Assembly: GCF_023091155.1 (NCBI RefSeq)
Contig: NZ_JAHWXK010000003.1
Coordinates: forward strand, 175,439 to 239,438
DNA: 64,000 bases
DNA from: Microbacterium sufflavum
GTDB lineage: Bacteria > Actinomycetota > Actinomycetes > Actinomycetales > Microbacteriaceae
Direction: 5' to 3'
Shown one piece after another: positions 1 to 10,725 of this stretch. The position numbers and the translations under genes are program-made. How positions within the stretch are numbered: the first letter of the stretch is position 1; the number at the start of each line of letters is the position of its first letter. The notes beneath the pieces are model-generated. The model worked only from the letters and a program-made list of their open reading frames with translations. It did no database searches and was not told the DNA's origin.

Positions 1-869
1 CCGGCGATGCCGCGGGCGGTGCCCGTATCCCCCTCGTCCAGCGCGACCTCCAGCAGCTGCGCGTTGTCGGTGAGCATGCGCTCGTAGTGCGGCACCGTCC
101 AGTCCCGCTGCGTGGCGTAGCGGAAGAAGCCGCCGTCCTCGTCGCGCAGGTCGGAGCCGGACATGGCCGCGAGCGCCCGCGTGGCCGCTGCCCCGGCGTC
201 GGGAGAACCCGCCCGCACCAGCGGATGCTGCAGCAGCCGCAGCGTGGTCGCCACCGGGAACTTCGGCGCCCCGCCGAAGCCTCCGAACAGCCGGTCCTCC
301 CTGGCCGCGATCCCCTCGGCGGCGGTGACGATCGCTGCCGCGTCGGGCAGGTCGGACGGCGCGGCCTCGGCCGCCCTGGCGAGGGCCTCGGTCACCGCGT
401 CCGCCGACTCCTCCGCCTGCGCGCGCCGCACCGTCCACGCCTCCCGCACGGCCGCGAGCACCTCGCGGAACGCGGGCATCGGCGGCCGGGGCTCGGGCGG
501 CCAGTAGGTGCCGGCGAAGAACGCGCGGCCACCCGGCGTCGTGAACACCGTGAGCGGCCAGCCGAGGTTCTGCGTGAACGCCGACGCCGCGGCCATGTAC
601 GCCGCATCGACGTGCGGGTGCTCCTCGCGGTCGACCTTGACCGCCACGAAGCCCTCGTCGATCAGCGCGGCCGTGACGGGATCGGAGAACGACTCGCGCG
701 CCATCACGTGACACCAGTGGCACGTGGAGTAGCCGATCGAGATCAGCAGCGGCACGTCCCGCCGTCGCGCCTCCGCGAACGCCTCCTCGCCCCACGGATA
801 CCAGTCGACCGGATTCTCGGCGTGCGACCGGAGGTAGGGGCTGAGGGTGTCCGCGAGCCGGTTGGTCAT
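1..869 (-). CDS. DUF255 thioredoxin-fold protein (YyaL/spermatogenesis-associated protein 20 family), 3' end missing
   Basis: The first 289 residues are present; the rest lies beyond the left edge. The N-terminus reads [20 protein letters not shown] and then [11 protein letters not shown], and a CHWCHVM motif follows with cysteines at residues 50 and 53, in the position of a thioredoxin active site. This order is the hallmark of the DUF255/YyaL family, whose members are normally 600-700 residues with a six-hairpin glycosidase-like domain after the thioredoxin domain. The cellular role of the family is unsettled, with redox or sugar-epimerase functions proposed. The start is supported by a TAGCGT box 7 nt upstream, consistent with a leaderless transcript. 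Family assignment is secure; function is not. Confidence 0.9.
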   Translation of the reverse strand, partial: MTNRLADTLSPYLRSHAENPVDWYPWGEEAFAEARRRDVPLLISIGYSTCHWCHVMARESFSDPVTAALIDEGFVAVKVDREEHPHVDAAYMAAASAFTQNLGWPLTVFTTPGGRAFFAGTYWPPEPRPPMPAFREVLAAVREAWTVRRAQAEESADAVTEALARAAEAAPSDLPDAAAIVTAAEGIAAREDRLFGGFGGAPKFPVATTLRLLQHPLVRAGSPDAGAAATRALAAMSGSDLRDEDGGFFRYATQRDWTVPHYERMLTDNAQLLEVALDEGDTGTARGIA

Positions 870-876
870 GCCGTCC

Positions 877-882
877 ACGCTA
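877..882 (-). promoter_or_regulatory. -10 box of leaderless promoter for the DUF255 gene
   Basis: TAGCGT on the minus strand lies 7 nt before the ATG at 869, and no Shine-Dalgarno sequence is visible. The geometry matches leaderless transcription seen widely in actinobacteria. Confidence 0.5.
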
Positions 883-1006
883 CGCCGCGCGGCGGCACGG
901 CGGGCTGCGGCGGTGAGCACGGGATCGCGGCTCCCCCGCGAACGCCCCGCGTCGCGAGCGGCGACACGGGGCGTCCGGGTGCGGGGGTGGTGGTCGGTCG
1001 GCGCGA

Positions 1007-1110
1007 CCGGTCCGTTGCGTGACCGGTCGATCGGGCCGACTCCCGGGGGGCGGGGGTCAGCCGGTCCGTTGCGTGGCCGGTCGATCGGGGCGACTCCGTG
1101 GGCGGGGGTT
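1007..1110. repeat. 54-bp tandem duplication, two copies
   Basis: Copy 1 (from 1007) and copy 2 (from 1061) both begin CCGGTCCGTTGCGT, then (A/C)CCGGTCGATCGG-type sequence, then GACTCC and a G-rich tail. A few mismatches show they are diverged rather than an assembly copy. The array lies between the DUF255 promoter and the 3' end of the aldo/keto reductase, starting a few nt beyond that gene's stop codon. No gene is visible in 883-1114. Confidence 0.7.
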
Positions 1111-1114
1111 CCCG

Positions 1115-3216
<2,102 letters not shown>

Positions 3217-3229
3217 ACGATGGAGGGCT

Positions 3230-6200
3230 ATGTCCTCCCCCGTGATCTCCTATCCCCCGGAGCTGCCCGTCAGCGCCGCGCGGGAGGAGATCGCCGACGC
3301 CGTGCGCGACCACCAGGTCGTGATCGTCGCGGGCGCGACCGGTTCGGGCAAGACCACCCAGCTGCCCAAGATCGCGCTCGAACTCGGGCGCGAGCGCATC
3401 GCCCACACGCAGCCGCGTCGCCTGGCCGCCCGCACGATCGCGGAGCGCGTCGCGGAGGAGCTGCACGTCGAGCTCGGCACGCTCGTGGGCTACAAGGTGC
3501 GCTTCACCGACAAGGTCTCCGATGCCACGCGCATCGCGCTGATGACCGACGGGATCCTGCTCAACGAGATCCACCGCGACCGGCTGCTCACACGCTACGA
3601 CACGATCATCATCGACGAGGCGCACGAGCGCTCCCTCAACGTCGACTTCCTGCTCGGCTACCTCGCCCGCATCCTCCCGGAGCGCCCCGACCTCAAGGTG
3701 ATCATCACCTCGGCGACCATCGACCCGGAGAGCTTCGCGCGGCACTTCGCCGCGGCCGACGGCACCCCTGCCCCGATCATCGAGGTCTCCGGCCGCACGT
3801 ACCCGGTGGAGATCCGCTACCGGCCCCTCGTGGACGACGCGGATGAGGAGGCATCGGCATCCGGCGACCCGGAGGACGAGGTGTCCGCGATCGTCGCGGC
3901 CCTGCGCGAGCTGGACCGTGAAGCCCCCGGCGACGTGCTGGTGTTCCTGCCCGGCGAGGCCGAGATCCGTGATGCGGCCGATGCGGTGCGCGGCGCCTAC
4001 GGGAAGGACCGCTCCCCCACCGAGGTGCTGCCGCTGTTCGGACGGCTCTCGGCGGCTGAACAGCACCGGGTGTTCGAGCGCAGTCGCGTGCCGGGTGTGC
4101 GACGGCGGGTCGTGCTCGCCACGAACGTCGCCGAGACCAGCCTCACCGTGCCGGGCATCAAGTACGTGATCGACACCGGCACCGCCCGCATCTCCCGGTA
4201 CAGCAACCGCTCCAAGGTGCAGCGCCTGCCGATCGAAGCGATCTCCCAGGCCTCCGCGAACCAGCGCTCGGGGCGCGCCGGCCGCACGAGCGAGGGCATC
4301 GCGATCCGCCTCTATTCGGAGGAGGACTACGACCGGCGCCCGGAGTACACCGAGCCGGAGATCCTGCGCACCTCGCTCGCCTCGGTCATCCTGCAGATGC
4401 TGTCGCTGGGGTTCGGCGACATCGAGGCGTTCCCGTTCCTCACCCCGCCCGACTCCCGCGGCGTGAAGGCCGCGTTCGACCTGCTCACCGAGCTGGGCGC
4501 GGTCGAGCCGTCGCGGCGGGACGGCTCGACGCATCTCACGCGCGTGGGCCGCGACATCGCCCGCATGCCGATCGATCCGCGGTTCGCGCGCATGCTCCTC
4601 GAGGCGGGACGCGACCGCAGCGGCGCCGTCCTGCGCGACGTGCTCGCGATCGTCGCCGGACTCACGATCCAGGATGTGCGGGAGCGGCCGGAGGAGCGCC
4701 GCGAGGAGGCCGACCGCCTGCACGCGCGCTTCGCCGACCCCACGAGCGACTTCCTGACCCTGCTGAACCTGTGGAACCACCTGCGCGAGCAGCAGCGCGA
4801 GCTGGGGTCGAGCGCGTTCCGCCGGCTGTGCCGCGCCGAGCACCTCAACTACGTGCGCGTGCGCGAATGGTTCGACGTGCACCGCCAGCTGCGCACGCTC
4901 GGCAAGAACCCGGAGCGCGGCGCGGAGGCGGGTGGCGCGGCCGACCCCGACGCGATCCACCGCGCCCTGCTGTCTGGTCTGCTGTCGCAGATCGGCATCC
5001 TCGACGAGCGCACGGCCCCGGCCGGCAAGAGCCACTCCCCCGCGAAGGACCCGAAGCGCCGGGTGACCGAGTACCGCGGGGCCCGCGGCATCCGGTTCTC
5101 GATCTTCCCGGGCTCGGCGCTGCGCAAGAAGAGCCCGCGGGCGGTGATGGCGGCGGAGATCGTGGAGACCTCCCGCACCTTCGCCCGCACGGTCGCCCAG
5201 ATCGACCCCGCGTGGGCCGAGCCGCTGGCCGGTGACCTCGCGAAGCGTCAGGTCACGGAGCCGCACTGGTCGAAGGATGCCGGCGCCGCCGTCGCCTTCG
5301 AGAAGGTGACGCTGTTCGGGGTGGAGATCATCCCCCGCCGCCGCGTGCAGTTCGCCCGCATCGACCGGGCCGCGTCGCGCGAGCTGTTCGTGCGGCACGC
5401 GCTCGTGGAGGGCGAGTGGGATCCGTCGCGCATCGACAAGCGGGTGAGCGCGTTCTGGCGCAGCAACGCCGAGCTGCGCCGCCGCCTGGAGAAGCTGGAG
5501 GAGCGGGAGCGCCGCCGCGACATCCTCGCCGGCGACGAGGCCGTGTTCCGCTTCTACGACGAGCGCATCCCCGCCGACGTGTTCGATGTGCGCTCGTTCG
5601 AGAAGTGGTGGCGCGAGGCGCTCACGACCGCGCCGAAGCTGCTCGTGATGCGCGAGAGCGACCTGGTCGACGAGGCCGACCGCGCCGACCAGCGCGAGTT
5701 CCCCACGCGGTGGACGCAGGGCGACCAGGTGCTGGGGCTCGCCTACCGCTTCGCGCCCGGAGCCCCCGACGATGGCGTGAGCGTGGTGCTGCCCCTGCCG
5801 CTGCTCGCGCAGATCGAGGACCGCGGCTTCGACTGGCAGGTGCCGGGTCTGCGCGCCGAGCTCGTCACGGGACTGCTGCGCGCGCTGCCCAAGGCCATCC
5901 GCCGCCACGTGGTGCCCGCCGCCGACTGGGCGGAGAAGTTCGGCGCCGAGCTGGCCGACCAGGGCCCGGAGTCGCACGAGGGCCTTCCCCCGCGCACGCT
6001 CAAGGAGGCACTGGCCCGCCTCATCCAGCCTCTCGCGAACCAGCTCGTGTCGGCCGCGGACTTCGAGGACGACCGCGTGCCCGCGCACCTGCGCATGAAC
6101 TTCCGCGCCGTGGACGAACGCGGCCGCGTGGTCGGCTCGGGGCGCGACCTCCGGGCACTGCAGACCGAGCTGTCGGATCGCGCCCGCAGCAGCGTCGCCC

Positions 6201-7162
6201 GCTCCATCGCGGCGCCGTCACGACGCGCGAGCCCGACCGCGGCGGCGGGCGCCGAGCGCGTCGCGGCCGCCCCGGTGGAGCAGACCGGGCTGACCGCGTG
6301 GACCTTCGGCGACCTGCCCGAGGTGCTCGACACCCGGGTCGCCGGCGGCGTCGTGCGCGGTTACCCGGCGATCGTCGACGCGGGCAAGAGCGTCTCCGTA
6401 CGCGTGGAGGCGACCGCGGAGGCCGCCGCGACCGCGACCAGGGAGGGTGTGCTCCGGCTGGTGCTGCTCACGGTGCCCTCGCCGTCGTCGTACGTGCAGG
6501 AGCATCTGACGAGCCAGGAGAAGCTGGCGCTCGCGGCGTCGCCGTATCCCTCCGCCGCGGCGCTGATCGAAGACGCCAGGGCCGCGGTCGCCCGCCGCGT
6601 GATCGACGCGTCGACGGGCGGGCCGGACGGCGCCGGTCGCGGGATCGTGCGCACGGAGGCCGAGTTCGCCCGCGTCCGGGAGGCGGTGTCGGCGGTGCTC
6701 GTGGACGAGCTGTTCGCCGCCGTGTCCCTGGTGGCGCGGATCCTGGTCAAGGCGCGCGAGGTCGAGCGGGGCATCAAGGCGCAGAACTCCCTGGCACTGC
6801 TCGGACCGCTGAACGACATCCGCACGCAGCTGAGCGGTCTGCTGCACCCCGGGTTCGTGTCGGCGGCGGGCATCGACCGGCTCGCGCACTACCCCCGCTA
6901 CCTCGACGGCATGCTCGACCGCCTGAAGACGCTGGCGAACGAGCCGGGCAAGGACCGGGCGCGGCTGACCGAGTTCGAGCGCATGGCGACCGCGTTCACC
7001 GAGGCGGGCGGCACGATCCCGCTGCCGACCGACGCGCCGCCGACGCTGGTGGAGGTGCGGTGGCTGCTGGAGGAGTACCGCGTGAGCGTGTTCGCGCAGC
7101 GCCTCGGCACCGCACAGCCGGTCTCGCCGCAGCGGATCATGAAGGCGCTGTCCGGGCGCTGA
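3230..7162 (+). CDS. hrpA: ATP-dependent RNA helicase HrpA (DEAH box)
   Basis: 1310 residues, the usual length of bacterial HrpA. Superfamily 2 motifs appear in order: Walker A GATGSGKTTQ (35-44), PRRLAA motif Ia (62-67), DEAH (129-132), SAT (161-163) and QRSGRAGR motif VI (near 345). The C-terminal half carries the HrpA-specific DUF3418 region. HrpA unwinds RNA and in E. coli helps with stalled or collided ribosomes. The ATG has a GGAGGG just upstream, with only about 2 nt spacing, and a TACGAT box 8 nt before the start, so the mRNA may be nearly leaderless. The last codons and stop of this gene are the founding unit of the 17-bp repeat array that follows. Confidence 0.97.
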   Translation: MSSPVISYPPELPVSAAREEIADAVRDHQVVIVAGATGSGKTTQLPKIALELGRERIAHTQPRRLAARTIAERVAEELHVELGTLVGYKVRFTDKVSDATRIALMTDGILLNEIHRDRLLTRYDTIIIDEAHERSLNVDFLLGYLARILPERPDLKVIITSATIDPESFARHFAAADGTPAPIIEVSGRTYPVEIRYRPLVDDADEEASASGDPEDEVSAIVAALRELDREAPGDVLVFLPGEAEIRDAADAVRGAYGKDRSPTEVLPLFGRLSAAEQHRVFERSRVPGVRRRVVLATNVAETSLTVPGIKYVIDTGTARISRYSNRSKVQRLPIEAISQASANQRSGRAGRTSEGIAIRLYSEEDYDRRPEYTEPEILRTSLASVILQMLSLGFGDIEAFPFLTPPDSRGVKAAFDLLTELGAVEPSRRDGSTHLTRVGRDIARMPIDPRFARMLLEAGRDRSGAVLRDVLAIVAGLTIQDVRERPEERREEADRLHARFADPTSDFLTLLNLWNHLREQQRELGSSAFRRLCRAEHLNYVRVREWFDVHRQLRTLGKNPERGAEAGGAADPDAIHRALLSGLLSQIGILDERTAPAGKSHSPAKDPKRRVTEYRGARGIRFSIFPGSALRKKSPRAVMAAEIVETSRTFARTVAQIDPAWAEPLAGDLAKRQVTEPHWSKDAGAAVAFEKVTLFGVEIIPRRRVQFARIDRAASRELFVRHALVEGEWDPSRIDKRVSAFWRSNAELRRRLEKLEERERRRDILAGDEAVFRFYDERIPADVFDVRSFEKWWREALTTAPKLLVMRESDLVDEADRADQREFPTRWTQGDQVLGLAYRFAPGAPDDGVSVVLPLPLLAQIEDRGFDWQVPGLRAELVTGLLRALPKAIRRHVVPAADWAEKFGAELADQGPESHEGLPPRTLKEALARLIQPLANQLVSAADFEDDRVPAHLRMNFRAVDERGRVVGSGRDLRALQTELSDRARSSVARSIAAPSRRASPTAAAGAERVAAAPVEQTGLTAWTFGDLPEVLDTRVAGGVVRGYPAIVDAGKSVSVRVEATAEAAATATREGVLRLVLLTVPSPSSYVQEHLTSQEKLALAASPYPSAAALIEDARAAVARRVIDASTGGPDGAGRGIVRTEAEFARVREAVSAVLVDELFAAVSLVARILVKAREVERGIKAQNSLALLGPLNDIRTQLSGLLHPGFVSAAGIDRLAHYPRYLDGMLDRLKTLANEPGKDRARLTEFERMATAFTEAGGTIPLPTDAPPTLVEVRWLLEEYRVSVFAQRLGTAQPVSPQRIMKALSGR

Positions 7163-7353
7163 TCCTGTCCGGGCGCTGATCCGGTCCGGGCGCTGGTCCT
7201 GTCCGGGCGCTGATCCTGCCCGGGCGCTGACGGTGTCCTCCCCGGGCGGTGATCCTGACCGGGCGCTGATCCTGACCGGGCGCTGATCCTGACCGGGCGC
7301 TGATCCTGACCCGGCGCTGATCCGGTCCCGGCGCTGACCGTGTCCTCCCCGGG
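7148..7353. repeat. 17-bp tandem array (11 copies) seeded by the hrpA stop codon
   Basis: Copies of (T/A)CCGGGCGCTGATCCTG begin at 7151, 7168, 7185, 7202, 7219, about 7241, 7258, 7275, 7292, 7309 and 7326. The first copy is the end of hrpA itself: codons TCC GGG CGC and the TGA stop. Because 17 is not a multiple of three, the TGA recurs in all three frames. A higher-order duplication is also visible: GTGTCCTCCCCGGG at 7233-7246 is repeated exactly at 7340-7353, next to the promoter of the following gene. No open reading frame of interest lies in the array. Confidence 0.95.
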
Positions 7354-7359
7354 TAGCCT
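7354..7359 (+). promoter_or_regulatory. -10 box of leaderless promoter for quinone oxidoreductase
   Basis: TAGCCT followed by six nt (GGGGTC) and then the ATG at 7366. No separate Shine-Dalgarno sequence. Confidence 0.6.
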
Positions 7360-7365
7360 GGGGTC

Positions 7366-8310
7366 ATGGCCAGCGCGATCGTCTACACCGAGTTCGGCTC
7401 CCCCGATGTCCTGCACCTGATGGAGGTGCCCGATCCCGTCGCCGTGCGCGGCGAGGCCGTGGTGCGCATCGAGGCCGCCGGCGCGAACCCCATCGACGCG
7501 AAGCTGCGCAGCGGCAAGCGTCCGTCACCGCCGATCACCGAACCGCGGGGCGTCGGCTTCGACGGCGCGGGCGTGGTGGAGGTGCTCGGCGAGGGCGTCG
7601 ACGGGCTGGAGGTGGGCGACCGCGTCGCGATCCGTGACACGGTCGGCACGTACGCCTCGGCGCTCGCGGTCGAGGCCGACAAGCTGGTGAAGCTCCCCGA
7701 CGCGGTGACCGCGGCCGAGGGCGCCGCGATCGGCATCCCCGCCGGCACCGCGTATCAGGCGCTGCGCTCGCTCGGCGTGACCGCGGGCGACGTGCTCCTG
7801 ATGCACGGCGGCTCCGGCTCGGTGGGTCAGGCGGCGGTGCAGTTCGCGGTGGCCGGCGGCGCGACCGTGATCGCCACCGCGAGCCCCGCCCGGCACGAGC
7901 AGCTGCGCGAGCTCGGTGCCCTCCCCGTCGCATACGGAGACGGCCTGCTCGACCGCGTGCGCGCGGCCGCTCCGTCGCCCGTCACGGTGGCGCTCGACTG
8001 CGCGGGCACGGACGAGGCCATCGAGACCTCGCTCGCCCTGGTGCCCGACCGCGACCGCATCGCCACGATCGTGCGCGGCCCCGACGCGGCCGACTTCGGC
8101 ATCCGCGCGTTCTCGGGCGGCTCCCCCGTCCCGCTCACGGAGCAGGAGCTCGCCTGGCGCGCCGAAGCCCTGGAGAAGACCGTCGAGCTGCTCGCATCGG
8201 GCGACTTCACGATCGAGCTCGGCCCGGAGCTCCCGCTCGCCGAGGCGGCCCGGGCCCATGAGCTCATGGAATCCGGCGCCGCCTCGGGCAAGATCATTCT
8301 GGTGCCGTAG
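7366..8310 (+). CDS. Zinc-independent quinone oxidoreductase-like NADP-dependent alcohol dehydrogenase (MDR family)
   Basis: 314 residues, typical for the QOR branch of medium-chain dehydrogenase/reductases. The N-terminal GroES-like fold has the GAGVVEVLGEGVDGLEVGDRV pattern and the Rossmann domain begins at GGSGSVGQAAVQFA, the NADPH-binding loop. The Cys/His ligands for catalytic and structural zinc are absent, as in quinone oxidoreductases. It probably reduces quinones or enones with NADPH. It is convergent with the AhpD-like gene. Its own last codons and TAG stop are duplicated once immediately downstream. Confidence 0.92.
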   Translation: MASAIVYTEFGSPDVLHLMEVPDPVAVRGEAVVRIEAAGANPIDAKLRSGKRPSPPITEPRGVGFDGAGVVEVLGEGVDGLEVGDRVAIRDTVGTYASALAVEADKLVKLPDAVTAAEGAAIGIPAGTAYQALRSLGVTAGDVLLMHGGSGSVGQAAVQFAVAGGATVIATASPARHEQLRELGALPVAYGDGLLDRVRAAAPSPVTVALDCAGTDEAIETSLALVPDRDRIATIVRGPDAADFGIRAFSGGSPVPLTEQELAWRAEALEKTVELLASGDFTIELGPELPLAEAARAHELMESGAASGKIILVP

Positions 8311-8332
8311 CCATCACCCTGGTGCCATAGCC
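8293..8332. repeat. 20-bp tandem duplication containing the quinone oxidoreductase stop codon
   Basis: Copy 1 (8293-8312) is ATCATTCTGGTGCCGTAGCC, which contains the codons for ILVP and the TAG stop. Copy 2 (8313-8332) is ATCACCCTGGTGCCATAGCC. 17 of 20 positions match. Confidence 0.85.
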
Positions 8333-8345
8333 GGGGCCGCCCGGC

Positions 8346-9035
8346 TCAGGCCGGAGCCACGGGTCGACCGAGCGACAGCATCAGCCGGTTCGCCCAGTTG
8401 AAGAACGCGGCGCCGTGCACCACGTCGGCGATCTCGCCGTCGTCGAGCCCCGCGGATCGCAGGAGCGCGATGTGGTCGGCCCCGAACGCGCTGGGCGTCT
8501 CGGTCAGCGCGACGGAGGCCGCGACGATCGCGCTCCACCGCTCGCCGAGGTGGGCGGACACGCCCTCGTCGAGCAGCCGGTCCACGTCGTCTGGCCGCTT
8601 GCTGTGATGGGCCGCGAAGCGCGAGTGCACCGAGGCGCAGAACACGCAGCCGTTGCGCCGCGAGGCCGCGGTGGCCGCCAGCTCACGATCGGCCCTGGGC
8701 AGTCCGTCGGCGACGTTGTAGAAAATGTCCTTGTCGACCAGGGTGCGCGCCCGGAGCACCTCGGGGTCGCGCGCGAGCAGACGGAAGTAGTCGTTCTTGG
8801 CGCGAGCGGTGTCGACCAAACCGTCATAGTGCCGCTCGGCCAGCTCGTCCTCCGCGAGCGGGGGCAGGTGCGGCGTCCACCCGACCTCGGCGCGCGTGAA
8901 CCCGTGCGGGTGCGGGGCGTCGTCGTGTCGGAGCACGGTGTCGGCGGTGGCGGGCTCGGTGGTGGTGGCGGGGTCGGTGGTGTCGGTGGTGGTGGGCTCG
9001 GTGGTGGCGGGATCGGTGGTGTCGGTGGTGGTCAT
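8346..9035 (-). CDS. AhpD/carboxymuconolactone-decarboxylase-type peroxidase-related protein
   Basis: 229 residues. GCVFCASVH gives an AhpD-type CxxCxxxH active site (Cys130, Cys133, His137), expected to support peroxidase or thiol redox chemistry. It resembles the alkylhydroperoxidase-domain family that occurs beside luciferase-like monooxygenases and ABC transporters (the Avi_7169-type family). The first 30 residues are a low-complexity Thr/Asp/Pro/Glu stretch made of a duplicated 36-bp coding segment, unlikely to be part of the fold. The ATG at 9035 overlaps the preceding stop as ATGA, which fixes the start. This is the last gene of the operon. Confidence 0.85.
   Translation of the reverse strand: MTTTDTTDPATTEPTTTDTTDPATTTEPATADTVLRHDDAPHPHGFTRAEVGWTPHLPPLAEDELAERHYDGLVDTARAKNDYFRLLARDPEVLRARTLVDKDIFYNVADGLPRADRELAATAASRRNGCVFCASVHSRFAAHHSKRPDDVDRLLDEGVSAHLGERWSAIVAASVALTETPSAFGADHIALLRSAGLDDGEIADVVHGAAFFNWANRLMLSLGRPVAPA
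8950..9032 (-). repeat. Coding tandem repeat at the 5' end of the AhpD-like gene
   Basis: Two imperfect copies of a segment encoding approximately TTDTTDPATTEP. The period is a multiple of three, so the frame is kept. It extends the N-terminus by about two dozen disordered residues. Confidence 0.7.
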
Positions 9036-9682
9036 GCGGCCTCCTCCTCGGTCGGCACGGCGGTGGTGGGGGCGGTGGTGGCGGTGGTGGCGGTCGCGAG
9101 TCCGGCGGCGGCGAGCACGCGGAGCCCGGTCACGACGCGCTGCTGGAACGCCAGGAACGACACGAGCTGCGACACCGTGACGATGCCGTCGGGCGTCCAC
9201 CCCGCGTCGAGCAGGCGGCCCAGGTCGGCGGCCGAGGCCTCGCGCGGCCGCAGCACCAGCAGGTGCGCGTGGGCGAGCGCGGCGGCCAGTCGCTCGCCCA
9301 GAGCGTCCGTGGCGGTGGCGTCCGGCGCATACCTCAGCCCGTCGGTGCTCTCCCCCTGGAGCCCGGCCTCGGTGTACGCGCCGAACGGACCGGTGGCGGC
9401 GGCCCCGGCCAGCTCGGCCCTGACCACCGCGGCGCGCTCGGGATCGGCGGCCTCCGCCCGGTCGGCGTAGAACAGCGCGGTCGGGTCGTCGGCGCCGGCG
9501 AGCCCGGTCGCGAAGGCCGCGATCAGCTCTCGCTCGGCCTGCGACGCGTGCTGCACCGAGACGGGGCGGAACAGCGCGTCGAAGCTCGCCTGCAACTGCT
9601 CGCGCGTGATCGGACGGCGCCGCCGCAGCGCGTCGAGCCCCGGCGTCACCTCCGCGATGCGGTCGACGATGTCGTCGGTCAT
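9032..9682 (-). CDS. CMD-domain protein lacking the CxxC pair
   Basis: 216 residues, helical and Ala-rich, fitting the second carboxymuconolactone-decarboxylase-like protein that accompanies this type of cluster (Avi_7170-type family). Unlike its downstream neighbour it has no cysteine pair, so it may be a non-catalytic partner or act on a substrate without thiol chemistry. Start and stop both lie in ATGA overlaps with the monooxygenase upstream and the AhpD-like gene downstream, so the three should be made in fixed proportion. The C-terminus ends in a Thr/Ala-rich tail. Function not known. Confidence 0.8.
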   Translation of the reverse strand: MTDDIVDRIAEVTPGLDALRRRRPITREQLQASFDALFRPVSVQHASQAERELIAAFATGLAGADDPTALFYADRAEAADPERAAVVRAELAGAAATGPFGAYTEAGLQGESTDGLRYAPDATATDALGERLAAALAHAHLLVLRPREASAADLGRLLDAGWTPDGIVTVSQLVSFLAFQQRVVTGLRVLAAAGLATATTATTAPTTAVPTEEEAA

Positions 9683-10725
9683 GCGTTCTCCTTGAGGGTC
9701 GTGTCCGCGGGGGACGGGGTGAGGGCGTAGCCGAGTGCCGGGGCGACCTCGGCGGCGAACAGCTCGATCGAGCGCAGCACGTGCTCGTGGGGCGCGTCGA
9801 CCGAGTGCACCTGGAACGCGACCTCGGTCGCGCGGGACAGCGTCGCGTCGTCCGCGAGCGAGGCGGCCACCTCCTCCGGCGTGCCCAGGTGGGTGTCGAG
9901 CGCGGCGATCAGGTCGTCGAGGTCGTCGCCCGGGATCGTCTGCCCCTGGCGGCGGAAGCCCTCCGCGGCGCGCCGCAGCCCGACCTCCGCGAACCGCAGC
10001 GCCTCGGCCCTGTCATCCGCCACGAACACGGTGCGCGAGGCCGTGATGCGCGGCGTGACGCCGGCCGGCAGCGCGTCGAGGTAGACGTCGATGATGGGGT
10101 CCTGCAGCTCCGACAGCGGCGCGCGGAGGCGCTCGGCCGTGCGCGGCTGCGTGCGCGAGAGCAGCAGCCCGTGGCCGTGCACACCCGCGCGGCTCCCGCC
10201 CGCGGCCGAGAACGTCGCCTGCCAGACGCGTGAGGCGAGGTCGCCCGGGTCGGGGTACAGGGTGTTGTCGCCGCCGACGTCCTCGCCCGCGAGCGCGTCG
10301 AGCAGCACGCGCAGCTTGCGGTCGTACGTGGCGGCCTTGTCGCGCACGTCCTCCCCGAACGGTACGAACGACGAGGGCGTGCCCCCGCTGCCGAGCCCGA
10401 GATCGAGACGCCCGCCGGAGAGCAGGTCGGCGACCACCGCATCCTCCGCCACGCGCACCGGGTCTTCCAGTGGCAGCGTGATCACCCCGGTGCCGAGCCG
10501 GAGGCGGTTCGTATGCGCCGCGGCGTGCGCCAGGAACACAAGCGGCGACGGCAGCCCGCCCTCCGCGGCGCGGAAGTGATGCTGCGCGACCCACGCACGA
10601 CCGATGCCGTGCCGCTCCGCGTGCTGGAGCTGCGCCGTGGCCAGCGCGTAGCGATCGGCGGGCGACGCATCGTCGAGCAGACGGGTGAAGAACGCCACGG
10701 TGGGTGCGGCGGCTGGTGCGGTCAT
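9679..10725 (-). CDS. Luciferase-like FMN-dependent monooxygenase (KPN_01858-type)
   Basis: 348 residues with the bacterial luciferase-like TIM-barrel pattern: AFFTRLLDDASPADRYALATAQLQHAERHG at the start, RLRLGTGVITLPLEDPVRVAEDAVVADLLSGGR in the middle, and the DLGLGSGG turn. Such enzymes use reduced FMN and oxygen to oxidise small organic substrates. It is coupled through ATGA to the ABC ATPase upstream and the CMD gene downstream, so its substrate is probably the compound imported by the transporter. No flavin reductase gene is present in the operon; reduced flavin must come from elsewhere. Confidence 0.87.
   Translation of the reverse strand: MTAPAAAPTVAFFTRLLDDASPADRYALATAQLQHAERHGIGRAWVAQHHFRAAEGGLPSPLVFLAHAAAHTNRLRLGTGVITLPLEDPVRVAEDAVVADLLSGGRLDLGLGSGGTPSSFVPFGEDVRDKAATYDRKLRVLLDALAGEDVGGDNTLYPDPGDLASRVWQATFSAAGGSRAGVHGHGLLLSRTQPRTAERLRAPLSELQDPIIDVYLDALPAGVTPRITASRTVFVADDRAEALRFAEVGLRRAAEGFRRQGQTIPGDDLDDLIAALDTHLGTPEEVAASLADDATLSRATEVAFQVHSVDAPHEHVLRSIELFAAEVAPALGYALTPSPADTTLKENA

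Noticed and set aside
7148..7353. Possible CRISPR array
   Set aside because: The 17-bp units are contiguous with no unique spacers, and no cas genes are present.
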